Below are positions 24,801 through 36,200 of a DNA stretch of 64,000 bases, in pieces. This stretch comes from Gymnorhina tibicen. Taxonomy: Eukaryota; Chordata; Aves; Passeriformes; Artamidae. A program made the translations under genes and the position numbers. The notes under the pieces are model-generated. The model was given only the letters and a program-made list of their open reading frames with translations, searched no databases and was not told the origin of the DNA. The stretch is from contig VXAZ01008170.1 in assembly GCA_013399875.1 (NCBI GenBank), forward strand, positions 620,001 through 684,000, written 5' to 3'. Each line of letters begins with the position of its first letter. Positions within the stretch are counted from its first letter, which is position 1.

Positions 24801-27800
24801 ATATCTGTTTCCACTGTGGCACTATCCCCACGGTCAGTGCTTAACAACGAGTATGTAGCATTGCACTGAAAACAAACATGAAAAGAACTTTTAAGTGGCA
24901 GAAACAAGCTCTTAGAAGTTAGGAAAAGCCAGATGTGTGGTTTCTTCTGTGCCTCTGATTTGGCCTTATTATTCATACATATTGTGTTACAGTCCTGAAT
25001 TACATCATTGCAGCCGTTTTTCCAGAGGACCAGCATTCCCTTTGAGCATGAGATGAGCAGTGTTCAGGACATGAATCAGTTTGGTGTAATGAATGAGGAT
25101 GTTGTCGAAGAAGTTAATCTAGGAATTGAAAATGGTGTGATGAAGAGCAAGGATGGCTTCAGGAAAGGAAATGACGGTCTTGTGTGTAAATCAGATGAAC
25201 TGGAGACAGGAGACTTTGCTGCTGGCACTGCCCCAGGGTGGCAGGGAGAAGGACAGCACTGGGATTAGGAACTGGCTCTGAGCAGTGTGGGAAGGGAGAA
25301 GTGCAGCCAGGCTTATCTGTCCCTCTTGGCTGCTGGCCATGGGCAAGCCAGACTGCTCTGGTCCCCAAGGTTCCCAACACAGTGTGTGCAGCTGTGATGG
25401 CAGCAAGTGGGGAGCGGGGGCAGCTGTGGGACAGGCTGAGCTTTGGATGTTTTGTCGTCCCAAGTCTGGAGGGTGTAAGCCAGTGGTGGATAATGATCAT
25501 TCTCTGGTTCGTTATGCAGGGAGAGGAAGTGTCCAGGTTTGAAGATGTAGAAAAAATCATGCTGATCCAAAGGCAGTGTTGGCAGGAGGCCACCAGGCTA
25601 CCACGCTTGCAGAAGGCAGCACAGGAAAGTTTGGAGGCGAGAGCCAGGAACAAGTGTCAATGCAGGTTTTGTTTAAGTGGGCAGGATGTGGGTCATGAGG
25701 TTGGATCAGTGGGCTGCTGAGGACAGCAGGACCTCAGGGAGATGTTAGGAGCGTGCAATCCTTAGCTGCTTAGATCTTTGTGGTTTTATGGTCACTGGCA
25801 TGCGCTCACCAACTGGCCAGAGCAACAGTCCTTTCCTGATCTAGAGCAGCTTAGTGAGGAACTGCAAATATTTTGCAGAGCCTTGTTTGCATTGGGAAAG
25901 GCACTGCAAATTATTAAAATATAATATAGGCAGTTATATTGTTTGATGGAAAACAAAAATAGAAATAAAGTTAAGGCCCAGTTTTGAAGCTTAAATCTTT
26001 CTCTTGGACTTCGGTGGAAATACTTCTAATTGTCAGCAGAAAGAAGTGGCACTTCAGAATTTGGCATTCCCAGCTCAGGTCTTGATTTCCCCAAAACCCC
26101 AACACAACCCATATCCAAAAATCACATTAGTAAAATTGTCGGAACAAGATGGTTGTGCACAGACGTGCTGGGATACTGGCGTAGAAACAGGATGATAAGG
26201 TTTGCTTTTGGGTCTTTGGGAAAAGCAGGAAACCTGCTGTTGTAGTTGTTGTTCCTTGCCACACACTTCAATATAAGCATCATCTTTATTCATTCCAGGA
26301 GCTTCTAAACTAATCAGATTACTCTTGTGTGGTTCTTCCTGCAAGACAAAAATGGGTTTAAATCCATTTCAGGTGAGCCAGGAGAATTCAGTTAATAACA
26401 CTGAGCCATTTACACTGGAGTGCCAGCAGATCACTAAAATAAATTCAAGTTGCTTGGCATGCCTTTGACAGGACATCTGCTGCTGAATTTCACCTGGTAA
26501 CATCTGGGCCCAAGTGCTTTTCTAAAATAGGGGAAAAAAGTTGTCTTGGAGAAATAGTGTCGGCATTTCTACTGCATTAAAATTCACTGTAAGCATTTTG
26601 TGTACCGTTTCTCTAAGGATGAGCAGGTGGTAATTTTAACAGTGAGGCTTACACTTTGTCTTCTTTCCGGGGATCTTGAAACGTTTTTGAAATGTGAAAG
26701 AACATTTTCATTCGGTAATCAAAATGTGTTTGCAATAAAGCTTTCATTTTCTTAGAAAGTTATAATTAATATATAAGAAGGCACGGTAAATATGTTTTTC
26801 TTTTCTTGACTTTTCAGTCCATATTGAGCATTTAGCTGTCACAGCTTACTGGAAAACAATGTATGCTGCTCTTTTCAAAGCAAAAGAGATCACACCTATG
26901 TTTTGATGTGTGAATTGCTGAAGAAAATTTGCAGGTTAATTTAGCCTCCCGGTTTGACACATCTTTCCAATTTGGTGAACTGTGAACACTGCAGCTCTAA
27001 GAGTGATGAAGGTGGCAGTAGTAAGAAATGACCACTCCTTTTGTTTTGCCAGCAGAAAGGCAGTTCACGGCACATTGCTGAGACATTCAGCTCTATGAAT
27101 GTCCTCCTCCATTCATGGAGGGGGTCAGCATGGTTGAGAAACTGTAAGGAATTAGCAGATAGCAAGTTGTCCTGTAGTCACATGAAAACAGCAGAAAATT
27201 TTAACCCTGGCCAACCAGAAATGGGCAAAATGACTAGGGAAAAATTGCAGCATCTGATTCTTCAGTACATCCATTCTGTATAGACAAGTGTGGTTACACA
27301 AGTGTTTTCTCAGCCAGCAAAGCTATTTTAATAAGGCACCATTCCTGCACTGCTGTTCACCCACTTCTGTGTTGTGCCAGATGATTATTTGTAGTGTGGT
27401 GCTATAAACCATACCCAGATTTTGGGTTTACTTTTGGTTTCATTTGGTTTGGTTTTCAAATTGAATCACTTCAGTACAGTTTTGTTCGGTGTGTGGTTAC
27501 ATCAGCATGACTGAGGGGATAGAGGACTGCATGGAAGAAGCCAATATAAAGAAAAAAATATGAAGCCTTCTTAAACTGCCTTTGTCATCACATAACATGT
27601 TTCTGTATCTCTGCTTTCATTTTTGCAGACTGAAGGTGTGCAGTGCCACTGTTCTGATGTGACAGCACCTTCTTCAGAGTTTTCTAATGAAAGAGGGGAA
27701 TTGTCAGAAAAAAACATTATCTGCCACTTCCCAAATATTTTATGGAAACAAAGCAGCTTCAGCATCTTCTAATGAAATATTCCTCGTTGTCTGTCAGGTT

Positions 27801-27940
27801 ATGGAAGAGGGCTGCTGAGGATGTGAAAGTAATAGCATGTGTATGGGAGATAAGGGTGTGCAATGTGCATGTGGGCTTGCCTGCTCTGGCACCAGGAGAT
27901 TGGGAGTCCGAGCTGTAAGTGGCTCAGGGTCACTTACAGT
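15846..27940. other. long non-coding stretch, intron or 5' flank
   Basis: No gene is recognised in 12 kb. The features are weak. They are: a perfect 9-bp inverted repeat with a 4-nt loop (16995-17016); conserved-looking AT-rich blocks at about 19640-19880 and 20100-20330; a protein-like but unidentified minus-strand fragment at 20437-21122; a 14-bp palindrome at 21978-21991; and overlapping open frames on both strands at about 25000-25720. None has a family motif I can name, and no convincing exon (acceptor, open frame and donor together) was found. Confidence 0.5.
20437..20679 (-). other. unidentified minus-strand open frame with protein-like composition
   Basis: From an in-frame TGA just upstream, a minus-strand frame runs about 80 codons to its own stop at 20437. 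It has an internal ATG at 20664-20662. The conceptual product is hydrophilic and rich in E, K, S, N and P, ending in HLDEPFFNEMCD, which looks less random than most frames here. A second minus-strand frame at 20841-21122, in a different register, has a hydrophobic stretch (FILLGTAALIVLL) followed by a basic region (RQRKKR). No polypyrimidine tract or clear splice acceptor precedes either, and the two frames are separated by stops. They could be remains of a decayed gene or retrocopy, a chance pair, or part of an antisense transcript. I do not recognise a family. Confidence 0.2.
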
Positions 27941-28077
27941 TTTTAAATATATATATATATATATAAAAAATATATTATGTATAGAATACATATATTATGT
28001 ATAGAATATATATATTATGTATAGCATATATATAATATATATATTTAAAGATATATTTGTATCTATATATATACATA
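27941..28077. repeat. AT-rich satellite block with a 20-bp tandem minisatellite
   Basis: An (AT)n run at about 27947-27964 is followed by three tandem copies of a 20-bp unit, tatattatgtatagaatata, at 27971-27990, 27991-28010 and 28011-28030. Each copy differs from the unit by at most one base. Degenerate AT-rich sequence follows to 28077. The block is probably length-polymorphic through slippage. A perfect 9-bp inverted repeat (27913-27921 with 27931-27939) lies just to its left. Confidence 0.9.
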
Positions 28078-31000
28078 GAAGGGGAATGTTTCATTATTTT
28101 GAAATTATTTGTTATTCTGCAGCCATGGAAGTTTTAATTCAGCTTCATGGCCACATTTAAAGACTTATCAGTGTTTAGAAGGGGTAGTTACATTATGCAT
28201 GAAACTGTAGTTAGAAACCAGCAGCCTCTAAACAAACTATTAAATTTGAAACTTTTTATTTGGATCTCTCAGCGCCTCAGATTCTTATAAACCAGGTTGC
28301 ATTAAATTGATTAATACTATTTTGTAATGTTAATTCAAGCCAGATTGCCCTATGATGGAGTAAACCAAGTTGGGTGCACGCACAACCATTTCTGAATGCC
28401 AGGTGCTGTATGTTGTCCAGTCAGTTTATTATTCACTGTGAACAGTTCAGGATAAACCTGGAGCTAGATAAATCAAACCCAGTATGCCAGAGAATGGCAA
28501 ACACACTTAGAAAAACTTTCTTTTCTTTACAGGCAATTTAGCAGCAAGATAAAACATGGTATTTGTCAAACTGTTGACAAGCAGTGGTTGATCTAGGTCC
28601 AGTGTTCATAGTGATGACTTAACTTCTCCAGAACTGCAGGATTCTGGATTTAATCTTCTTCAGTGCCTCTATATGATAAACTGTAACTCTGTCACAAAAA
28701 GCGTGTGGTCACAAAGCACCTTAAAGCAAGGATGTGTACAAAAATAAGTGGATTAGCTTTTTACATACCAGGAACAAAAAGGACACGGAATACTCAAAAT
28801 TAAATTTATTTGAAAAACAAACTCAAATGCAGCCAGCACTTTTAATCTACTAAAGATGTAAATAGCTGCTCACCTTGCAGAGTTCAAGGTAATATTACAA
28901 GGACAAGGCCGAGCTCTGTATCATTTCAGTCACAGTGAAATTAAGGGCACCTCCTGTGTTTACAGCTTGGAATATCAAGTGAACACATTATAGCTTGTAC
29001 ACGGTAAGCAGAGTAAACTGCTTCTGTTTAGGTAAGTGGTTCTGGCCATATATTGGCCTGGAAGTTTGCACTGGCAGAGCTTTAGCACCCAAGAGCTGCA
29101 TATTCCTGTCCCTCGACAGCCCATGCTGGCAGAAACCTGCAGTATTGATTTAGTTAACCCTTGCTAGAAAACAGACTCATGCTCTCACAGCTAAGCCTAC
29201 ATATAGAACTAGATGTTGTTTCCATTTGCTTTGGTCCTGTGTAGTTGTGGGGGCCTTGGTGCCCTTGCTCTGAGCTTGGAAAGTCCCCAGATAGTCCATG
29301 GGCTGTTACTGTCTTCAACGGCTGCAGAATTTGCAGAACAGGGCTGTAAGTTTGTGAGTCTTGAGGTGGCAATGATAGGATGTATAGGTCTGAAGAGCAG
29401 GCCTGGGCTTGGCCAGAATTCCTGCAGGAACTGGGGGACAGCCACAGTGTAGGAGATGGCAGAACTGGTTGATGACTTCAGCTGCACCTGAGACCTTGGA
29501 CTGGTTTCTCTATATTCTGGCTGCACCCAGCAGAGGAAATGCTGGGCATGGGCTTTACCCATCTGAACCTGGGCTTCAGGATAACACTGCCATTTTCTGT
29601 AGTGTGTGTGCTGTTAGTGCAGGGCTTCGTGCCTGTCTGTAGTCATTGCTAGCTGTGGGAGGAAGGGACAGGGGACAGTGTCCCTCTTCCACATGGAGAC
29701 ACAAGTCCTCCTTCCTCTCACAATCCAGAGAAGTGCATTTATGTTCAAGCAAGCAGAGAACAGGTCAAGGGAAGGGAGTTTTCCCTCAAAACTCAGACTG
29801 AAACTGCTCTGGGCAAGATCTGAAAAGAGGAAAGGGAGAGAGCATGGCCATGGGTTCCCACTTTGGTATTCTACCAGCTACGTGATATTTGCTAGCTGCC
29901 ACTTGATCCAGCAAAGACCTCTCCGTGGGAAGAGCCATTGTTATTCTAATACATGCTGCAAAACTGTTTTGTGATTAAAATTGGAGTGTGGGATTTGGAA
30001 TGTCCTTCATGCAAAAAATAAGACTACTTGTTTAAAATTATAAAGGAAACAGCAATAGAATAATTCAGTTTTCCATGAAAAAGCTGTTTTCATTAAAATC
30101 TTGCAAGCAGCCTGTCTCAGTTACTTAGGCATTTACCGGAGAGACCAACAAGATGCCTTTTGTAATAGGCTGTGCACAAATTTGCTTCCAGCTAAACCTA
30201 CATGTCTCAGTTACAAGCCTGTATTTTGCTAGAATATGTGAGTCATTTTATCCTCCACTACATGGATTCTTAATTTTTTTCTTTATAAGTATGTCATCTG
30301 AAAGGAATTTCATAGCCACAAGTAAGAAACTGGTCTGATGACTCTGGTGACAAAATTAATAACTTCATATCTCATTTTCTGAAAGAATGGGGCTGTTAGT
30401 ATATTCAGTCTGCACTTAAAGTCAAGCTAGCTGGGTTGTGTTAATAGTCCATTGGTAAGGAGGGGGTAAGATCCACTGAGTTTTAAATTTATTTCCAGAA
30501 GCTGGATGGCAAAACAGTAATTTTCAGAAGTGCCAGGATGTCAGCAACTGGGGAGTGGTGTGAGGGGGTGTGTGGGGGAAGAAAGAGAGCATAGAAGCTG
30601 TAACTATTCCTCTACATCAGCTCCTGTGATTCAGGGAATGAAAAGACTTGGATTATGTATTTGCATGACCTGAAAAGTACTGCTTCTTAAGTATTTAGTC
30701 AGCTTTACACTTCTCTGTTGTTTTGCTGTTATTTTTGCTATTACTATTAAGAGTACAGTAACATTCAGCATTGCAGTTATCTTGGTTATCTGTACTCCTG
30801 GGAGAACTGGCTTCCGCTGTTTTTCTGAAGCAACTGATATTTGACATATTTTTAGGTAACAGAAACAGGACTTTTAGACTAGTTTTTCCTTTAGTAATTC
30901 TTAACAAAGCACCTTGCAGAAATTCGGAATATTTGGCTTTGAGTCTCTTGAACTAGCTGGCAGAGACCTGATGCAGGGAAGAAGGCAGGCAGCATGGCTC

Positions 31001-33179
31001 AGAGTGAGGAGAGTTTGCCTAGGGCTTGAGGATGTCATCACAGATATCCCTCTATTAACACTTACACACCTCATATAAAGCATGATGCCTTAGGCTTTAA
31101 AACTTCATCTTTGAAGAAATACTCTGGGAGGCAGTGATGTGATTTTGGAGGTTTTGGGGGGTTTTGTTTAGCTAGCCATAATAACAAACTACCTGTGTAA
31201 TTCTTTTCCAAGGTCCTAATGTTTCAACAGAATTTATGCTTCTCAGACTTCAGCAAAAAAAACCAAACCCAAGAAACACACAAAATTATTAAAATTATTA
31301 GGTTCAACATATCCAGACTGTCTACATCTTTTTTCTTCAATTTTGCCATTAACCAAATCTGTCACAATGAGAAATTGTGAAGTAGAGCCTTCTGGAGGCT
31401 ATCAGTAAAGCCCAGTAAATCCTTCAGAGTGGTTCACCACCTTTCCTATTTAGAACACAGGGTAATCAAGGGAAACAGAAGGAAAAAATTAACACATCAG
31501 GTATGTCTGATATATCCTTTCCCTAAAATGCCTTGTTTTTCACCCTATTATCTCACAGACATCTACCATCAGCCTTTTATAATCAGCAGGTTGCTGTAGA
31601 TACTGTAAAGGAGTGTTTTTCTGTAGAAGTCACCTACCAAGTGGTGTACTGTTCTTCTTTACATGGTTTTTAGGTGCCTGATAGCCTCCTTAAAGGTCCA
31701 GTTTGTGCCCAGAAAAGCCTCACCTGTGACCTCTCAGTCTGCATTCGCTTGTGCTCACAGATCAGAGAAGCTGGATCATTAATTTTATATATCCACAGAA
31801 GCTGTGCTTTTGAAGCAGTGCTGCCCTGCTTTTGTTTGATGCTGCAGTTTAGGGGTCAGAAGTGCATGGACTTAGTATTTTATTTGTGCCTCTTCCATGC
31901 CAGAAAGGCAAGACCAGTGTACCCTTGCCTGTCACTGTGGCAAAGGCTTTTCATCCTGCGAGGTGCTGCGAATTTGTGCCTCAGCTCCATAGGGGACTCA
32001 GAATAATCTGGGGCACATCTGTAGCCTATGGCCGATCCAAACTGACATTTGCATTGGCAAGAACAATACATAATCTGACATTTGTGTATAGAATGACTGT
32101 GTGAGAAAAGAGTGGTTGCTGCCGCATTTTATGTGATCAGAATAATATCTCTGAGCACTGGAGGAGTGTTGGAGTTGATACAGGCAGTTTTATGTGTGTA
32201 GGACTCCGTCAGAATGCATAGAGATATATGTATATGTGTATTGCATGGCTGATCTCTCAATTATCTTGATTTTATATTACAATACAGTCTGGGAAGACTC
32301 TAGGTAGCGTGACTGAATGCTGTTGCAAAGACAGAGCTTCCACTTTATGGAAGCAATTGAAAACTTAGAAGATCCTGCTCATGAGCTCAATATTAAACAG
32401 GCTTGGGGCTGTTGCAGTCTTGGAAAATCGTGATTTGTTTTATAAAGTAATGCAGACTAGTTCCTCTTGGCAATGTTTTGGTGTCGTATTCCAATTTATA
32501 GAAAATATATCAACCCTGCTACCAGTGCACATTGGTTCTACAAGCACGCGTGTGAACATGAAGGTGCATACTGCTGTGTGTTTCACATATTGAACAGCAG
32601 CTAATTAAGCAGAGCACAGTGAAGCCTCCCACACAGATAATTTTCCTTTTGTATCTTATAACTTCTCCTACTGAGCTGAAGGATAGCCACAGACAGAAAC
32701 TAGGTCTGCCTGTGACAAACAGGGTCCATTTTCATTTCAGCCACTTTTAGTTGATTTCACTTCAAGGATGTATAAGTAAGATACATCCATGTAAAAGAAA
32801 ATCAATTGCATAGTTGAAAAATGGAGCATCAGAAAGCAATTTTAAGTAGATTTTCTTAAATGATTCAAGAAAAATGATTGATTTTGATGGAGCATGTCAA
32901 GGGGAAAGGGATGAGGAATAATTAGTATGCTATAGTGAGGTCCTCCTTTGGTGCTGACCTAAGAGCAATAATATAGAGCAGGTCATCTCTTCTGATGCTT
33001 TGTTGGGTGTACCTAGTTGATTCCAGACAGTCTTGGACAGTGTCTGCAGCTGCTGGGAGGTAACTGTCCTATACATAAGATCTTTAAGATGGAATGACTG
33101 CAGACAACATTTTGTTTCACGATAGCAAGATTTGGTGTCTGTGCCCACACTGGGGAGGCTCCAGGATCTTTCATGTGTT
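28078..33179. other. non-coding stretch
   Basis: No gene is recognised. Sequence just right of the AT block (28100-28350) is AT-rich, unique-looking and possibly conserved. Open frames at 29150-29640 on both strands overlap and have no family resemblance. Confidence 0.5.
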
Positions 33180-33240
33180 TAAATTAAGGGGCCTAAATCA
33201 CCCAGTTTTATAGTCAGCTAAGTACCTAAAGATCTGCCAG
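33180..33240. repeat. fragment of an ancient amniote interspersed repeat
   Basis: The phrase 'ggggcctaaatcaccca' and then 'gctaagtacctaaagatctg' resembles an old repeat common in turtles and birds with the motif 'ggcacctaaatac...gaagatctgggc'. It is short and decayed, and called by word pattern only. Confidence 0.35.
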
Positions 33241-36200
33241 TATCAAGACACTCAGGAGGCATCTCTGCTGTTTCTGCTGACACACAAGGATTTCACTTTT
33301 GGAGAAGCTATTCCATGTTACAGTGTAGCCTTTATAGTGTCTTCAAAAAATCGTTTCTGTGCCCTGCCTAAGACAGGGTTGGTGGGTTGTGCTTCTGCAT
33401 AAACTGAATTTCTCTTGTTGCTGGAGTTCAGCAGAAGTGTCTTGGACAGAGCATGTTCTTCCTGCCACTCGCTGCAATGGGTCTCAAGTGCTCTGGATAG
33501 AAACCTGTGGTTACAGGAGGAGGAGAACTCTTCCCCAGTGAGGACTACTGACCATGTGACAAGACCCAAACCAATTTCCACTGAATTTCCACTCTTTCCA
33601 AGCTGGTTATTCAAATGTGTTCAAAACTAAAGTTTTACCTCTTAAAAAATTGGTTTTAAGAGGACAGACTGGCATCACCACAGGCTGCAAGCTGACACCT
33701 CTATTGTTCTCTTAAGTAACCTGGGTAAAGAGCCGCTTGCCCCATGCTGCCCTGTCCTGACTTGGCCCTGACCTTACAAACTGCTTTTATTATCAGTGCT
33801 TAAGGGATTGTGTTGGCTTCTCTCTCTTCAGTTGCTACCAGTGGTTTGAAAGCTTCATTCCAAGTTCATGTGGCTTAGCTGAGGTAAACATGTGTGTTCA
33901 AACACTTACCCTGTCCTTAAGAACACCTTTTATGGAAGAGTTGCTGCCAAGCCACATCTGACTGGCAGCGCAGCACAGGCGTCTACTCATTGTCCAACAG
34001 TGGTCACTAGCTGGTACTTCAGAGGGAAACCTATTTTCACCTTGGCTGTTAAACAGTACATCCTACAAATTCTTTAGGGAGAATTGCTAGGGAGAATGAC
34101 GGCTTTTGTTCTTTGGTAATACTGGCAAGACGACAAAGCCTTGTCAGACTCTTTGTGCCTTGCGCTTTGTGCATTTTATGTTGAGGCTCTAGAGAAGCAA
34201 TGAGTAATTTCTTTGCATGGCCACTGGCCCTGCACAACTGCTGTGTTACAGCCCAAGGTCGTGAGATGAGAAGTGAGAAGAGGAAGTAAATTTGTCTAAT
34301 TAAAAGGAAAAGTAAGAAAGAAACAAATAATTGTTAATAGTCTCTGTTAATAGGATTTTCACAGCACGCTCTGTCACTGGAACATATCTCTCTTCAGGGC
34401 AGCTTCCCTACCTGATTTAGCCAACTAAAAACCTGTGACTAGCTGATATCGTCTATCAAATCTTCACCTTGTCTTCAGACATCAGAGAGATATTGGGGAG
34501 CTTGGTTAGGCAGGAGGGGAGAGAACGTTGTTCTACTGGGTTTCAAGTAATTCAGCAGCAAAATACACTGATGACTCTTTTCCTTTTTGCAAACTGCAAA
34601 TTTTTGGTTTGGTCTGTTTCATTCCAGAAGTTTGAGTTGTTTACTTTGGGGATTATGTCTTCTATGAAAATAACCAGGCTTCCAAATGCAGACTGTCAAG
34701 CTTGCCAAGTTAGTAGGACACAGGTTGCCAGAGGAGTTTTGCTTCTCGTATTGTCTGTAAGTAGATCAACAATGTGGAAGCTTTGATTTTTTTCATGTCC
34801 TCAGCTCACCTGCTGTATTTTGCCGAGGAAAGGTGAGGCAGTGCAATACAGAAGAGGAGGGATTTTTTGCCTTTTCCTTTTGTGACCTTCTCATGGGGAC
34901 AACAGCAAAGTCCACGGGCACCACTTAAGAGCATGTCTTCGGTGGTTACAGGGAGTTACACGCCCTAGGTGGATGAAATCCCAGGAGGAAGCTGGGATCT
35001 TGACTGGGGCAAGAGTCATTCTGGTCATATGGGAAAGGAAAGCCCAAATGTTTGTGACAGTTAAAGCCACACAACCACGGGAATCAGGCTAATACAGAAT
35101 GGTTTGGGTCCAGCTATTGTGCATTTGCATGATACCTGTTACTTCTGGGGACAATGATTTTCTTCATTGTTTTCCTGAGAACTGCAGGGCCTCCCTTGAA
35201 ATTTTCTTTAAGTAATTCCTAGCAAAATATATTTGTCTAAACCAGGTTGTTTCTGTTGTGCTTGCTACAGCAATATAGCCCAGAAGACCAGCAAATCACA
35301 TAAAAAATCTCCACAAAGAAAGGAGCAACAAGACAGGCAAGATTTTAAACTCTCAAAAGTAAGACCATGTTAGGACTTTTTTTGCTTGTTTCCCATATGG
35401 TCACCTCACTCTAGCACTTTGAATTTTAGTGGCCTTTGTCCCTAAAGCCTTGCTGTCTGCTTCTGTTGCCAGAGCTGCCTTCCTGTAGCACTTTCTTACG
35501 GAGGCAGTGGATGTGTCTTGACAAATATATGTTCACCCTCTGCAAAAAAACAAGCAAAGAGAGCTAAAGAATTAAGGAAAACCTGGCCAACACCTTTTAG
35601 AGGTGTCTTTAGGCACTCTTTAGATCTTTTAGAGGGCATGTCTTTAAATGTTTATAGTGGTTTGTGGGTTAACAAATCCATCTATAACACTAAAGTAAAC
35701 AGGAGTCAACAATGGTGGTTTCCATTGTGTTGAATTAAAGCTCAGGCAGGCACGGGCATGTTACAGATGCCTTGCACTTGGTCATCTGATACACAGGTGA
35801 CCCAGTTCACTTCTGCTGATATGTGGGAAGTTATGCTGAACTGTGTACTCGGTCCATAGCTGTGCGGTGGCACTCGGCAACAGGTGTTGGCTGTAGCTGC
35901 CTTTGGAAGGATGTCAGGTCAGGCTGGAGGCTGGATTTAGCTCATTTATTATAAGGAGTTTTGTCAACTGCTACGGATCATTTCAGACTGCTTTGTGATT
36001 CTCAGTGGATGAGGTTGAAAATGTAATTCATGAAAATTGTATTAAACTGATCAAGCACAGCACGAAGCTTTAGCTGCAATGTATTGCATCTTTGAGCTCC
36101 CCCTAAACACTAAAAGGAACTGACTTAGTGACTCATCTTTTCATGTATCATATCATCCATCAGATAACAACATTTGCAGAAGCACAGGAAGAGCAGAGAT

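Noticed and set aside
25159..25720. Longest open frames in the window (up to 164 codons) as a gene
   Set aside because: They overlap on both strands in locally GC-richer sequence, have no recognisable domain and no splice or promoter context. Kept only as a low-interest finding.
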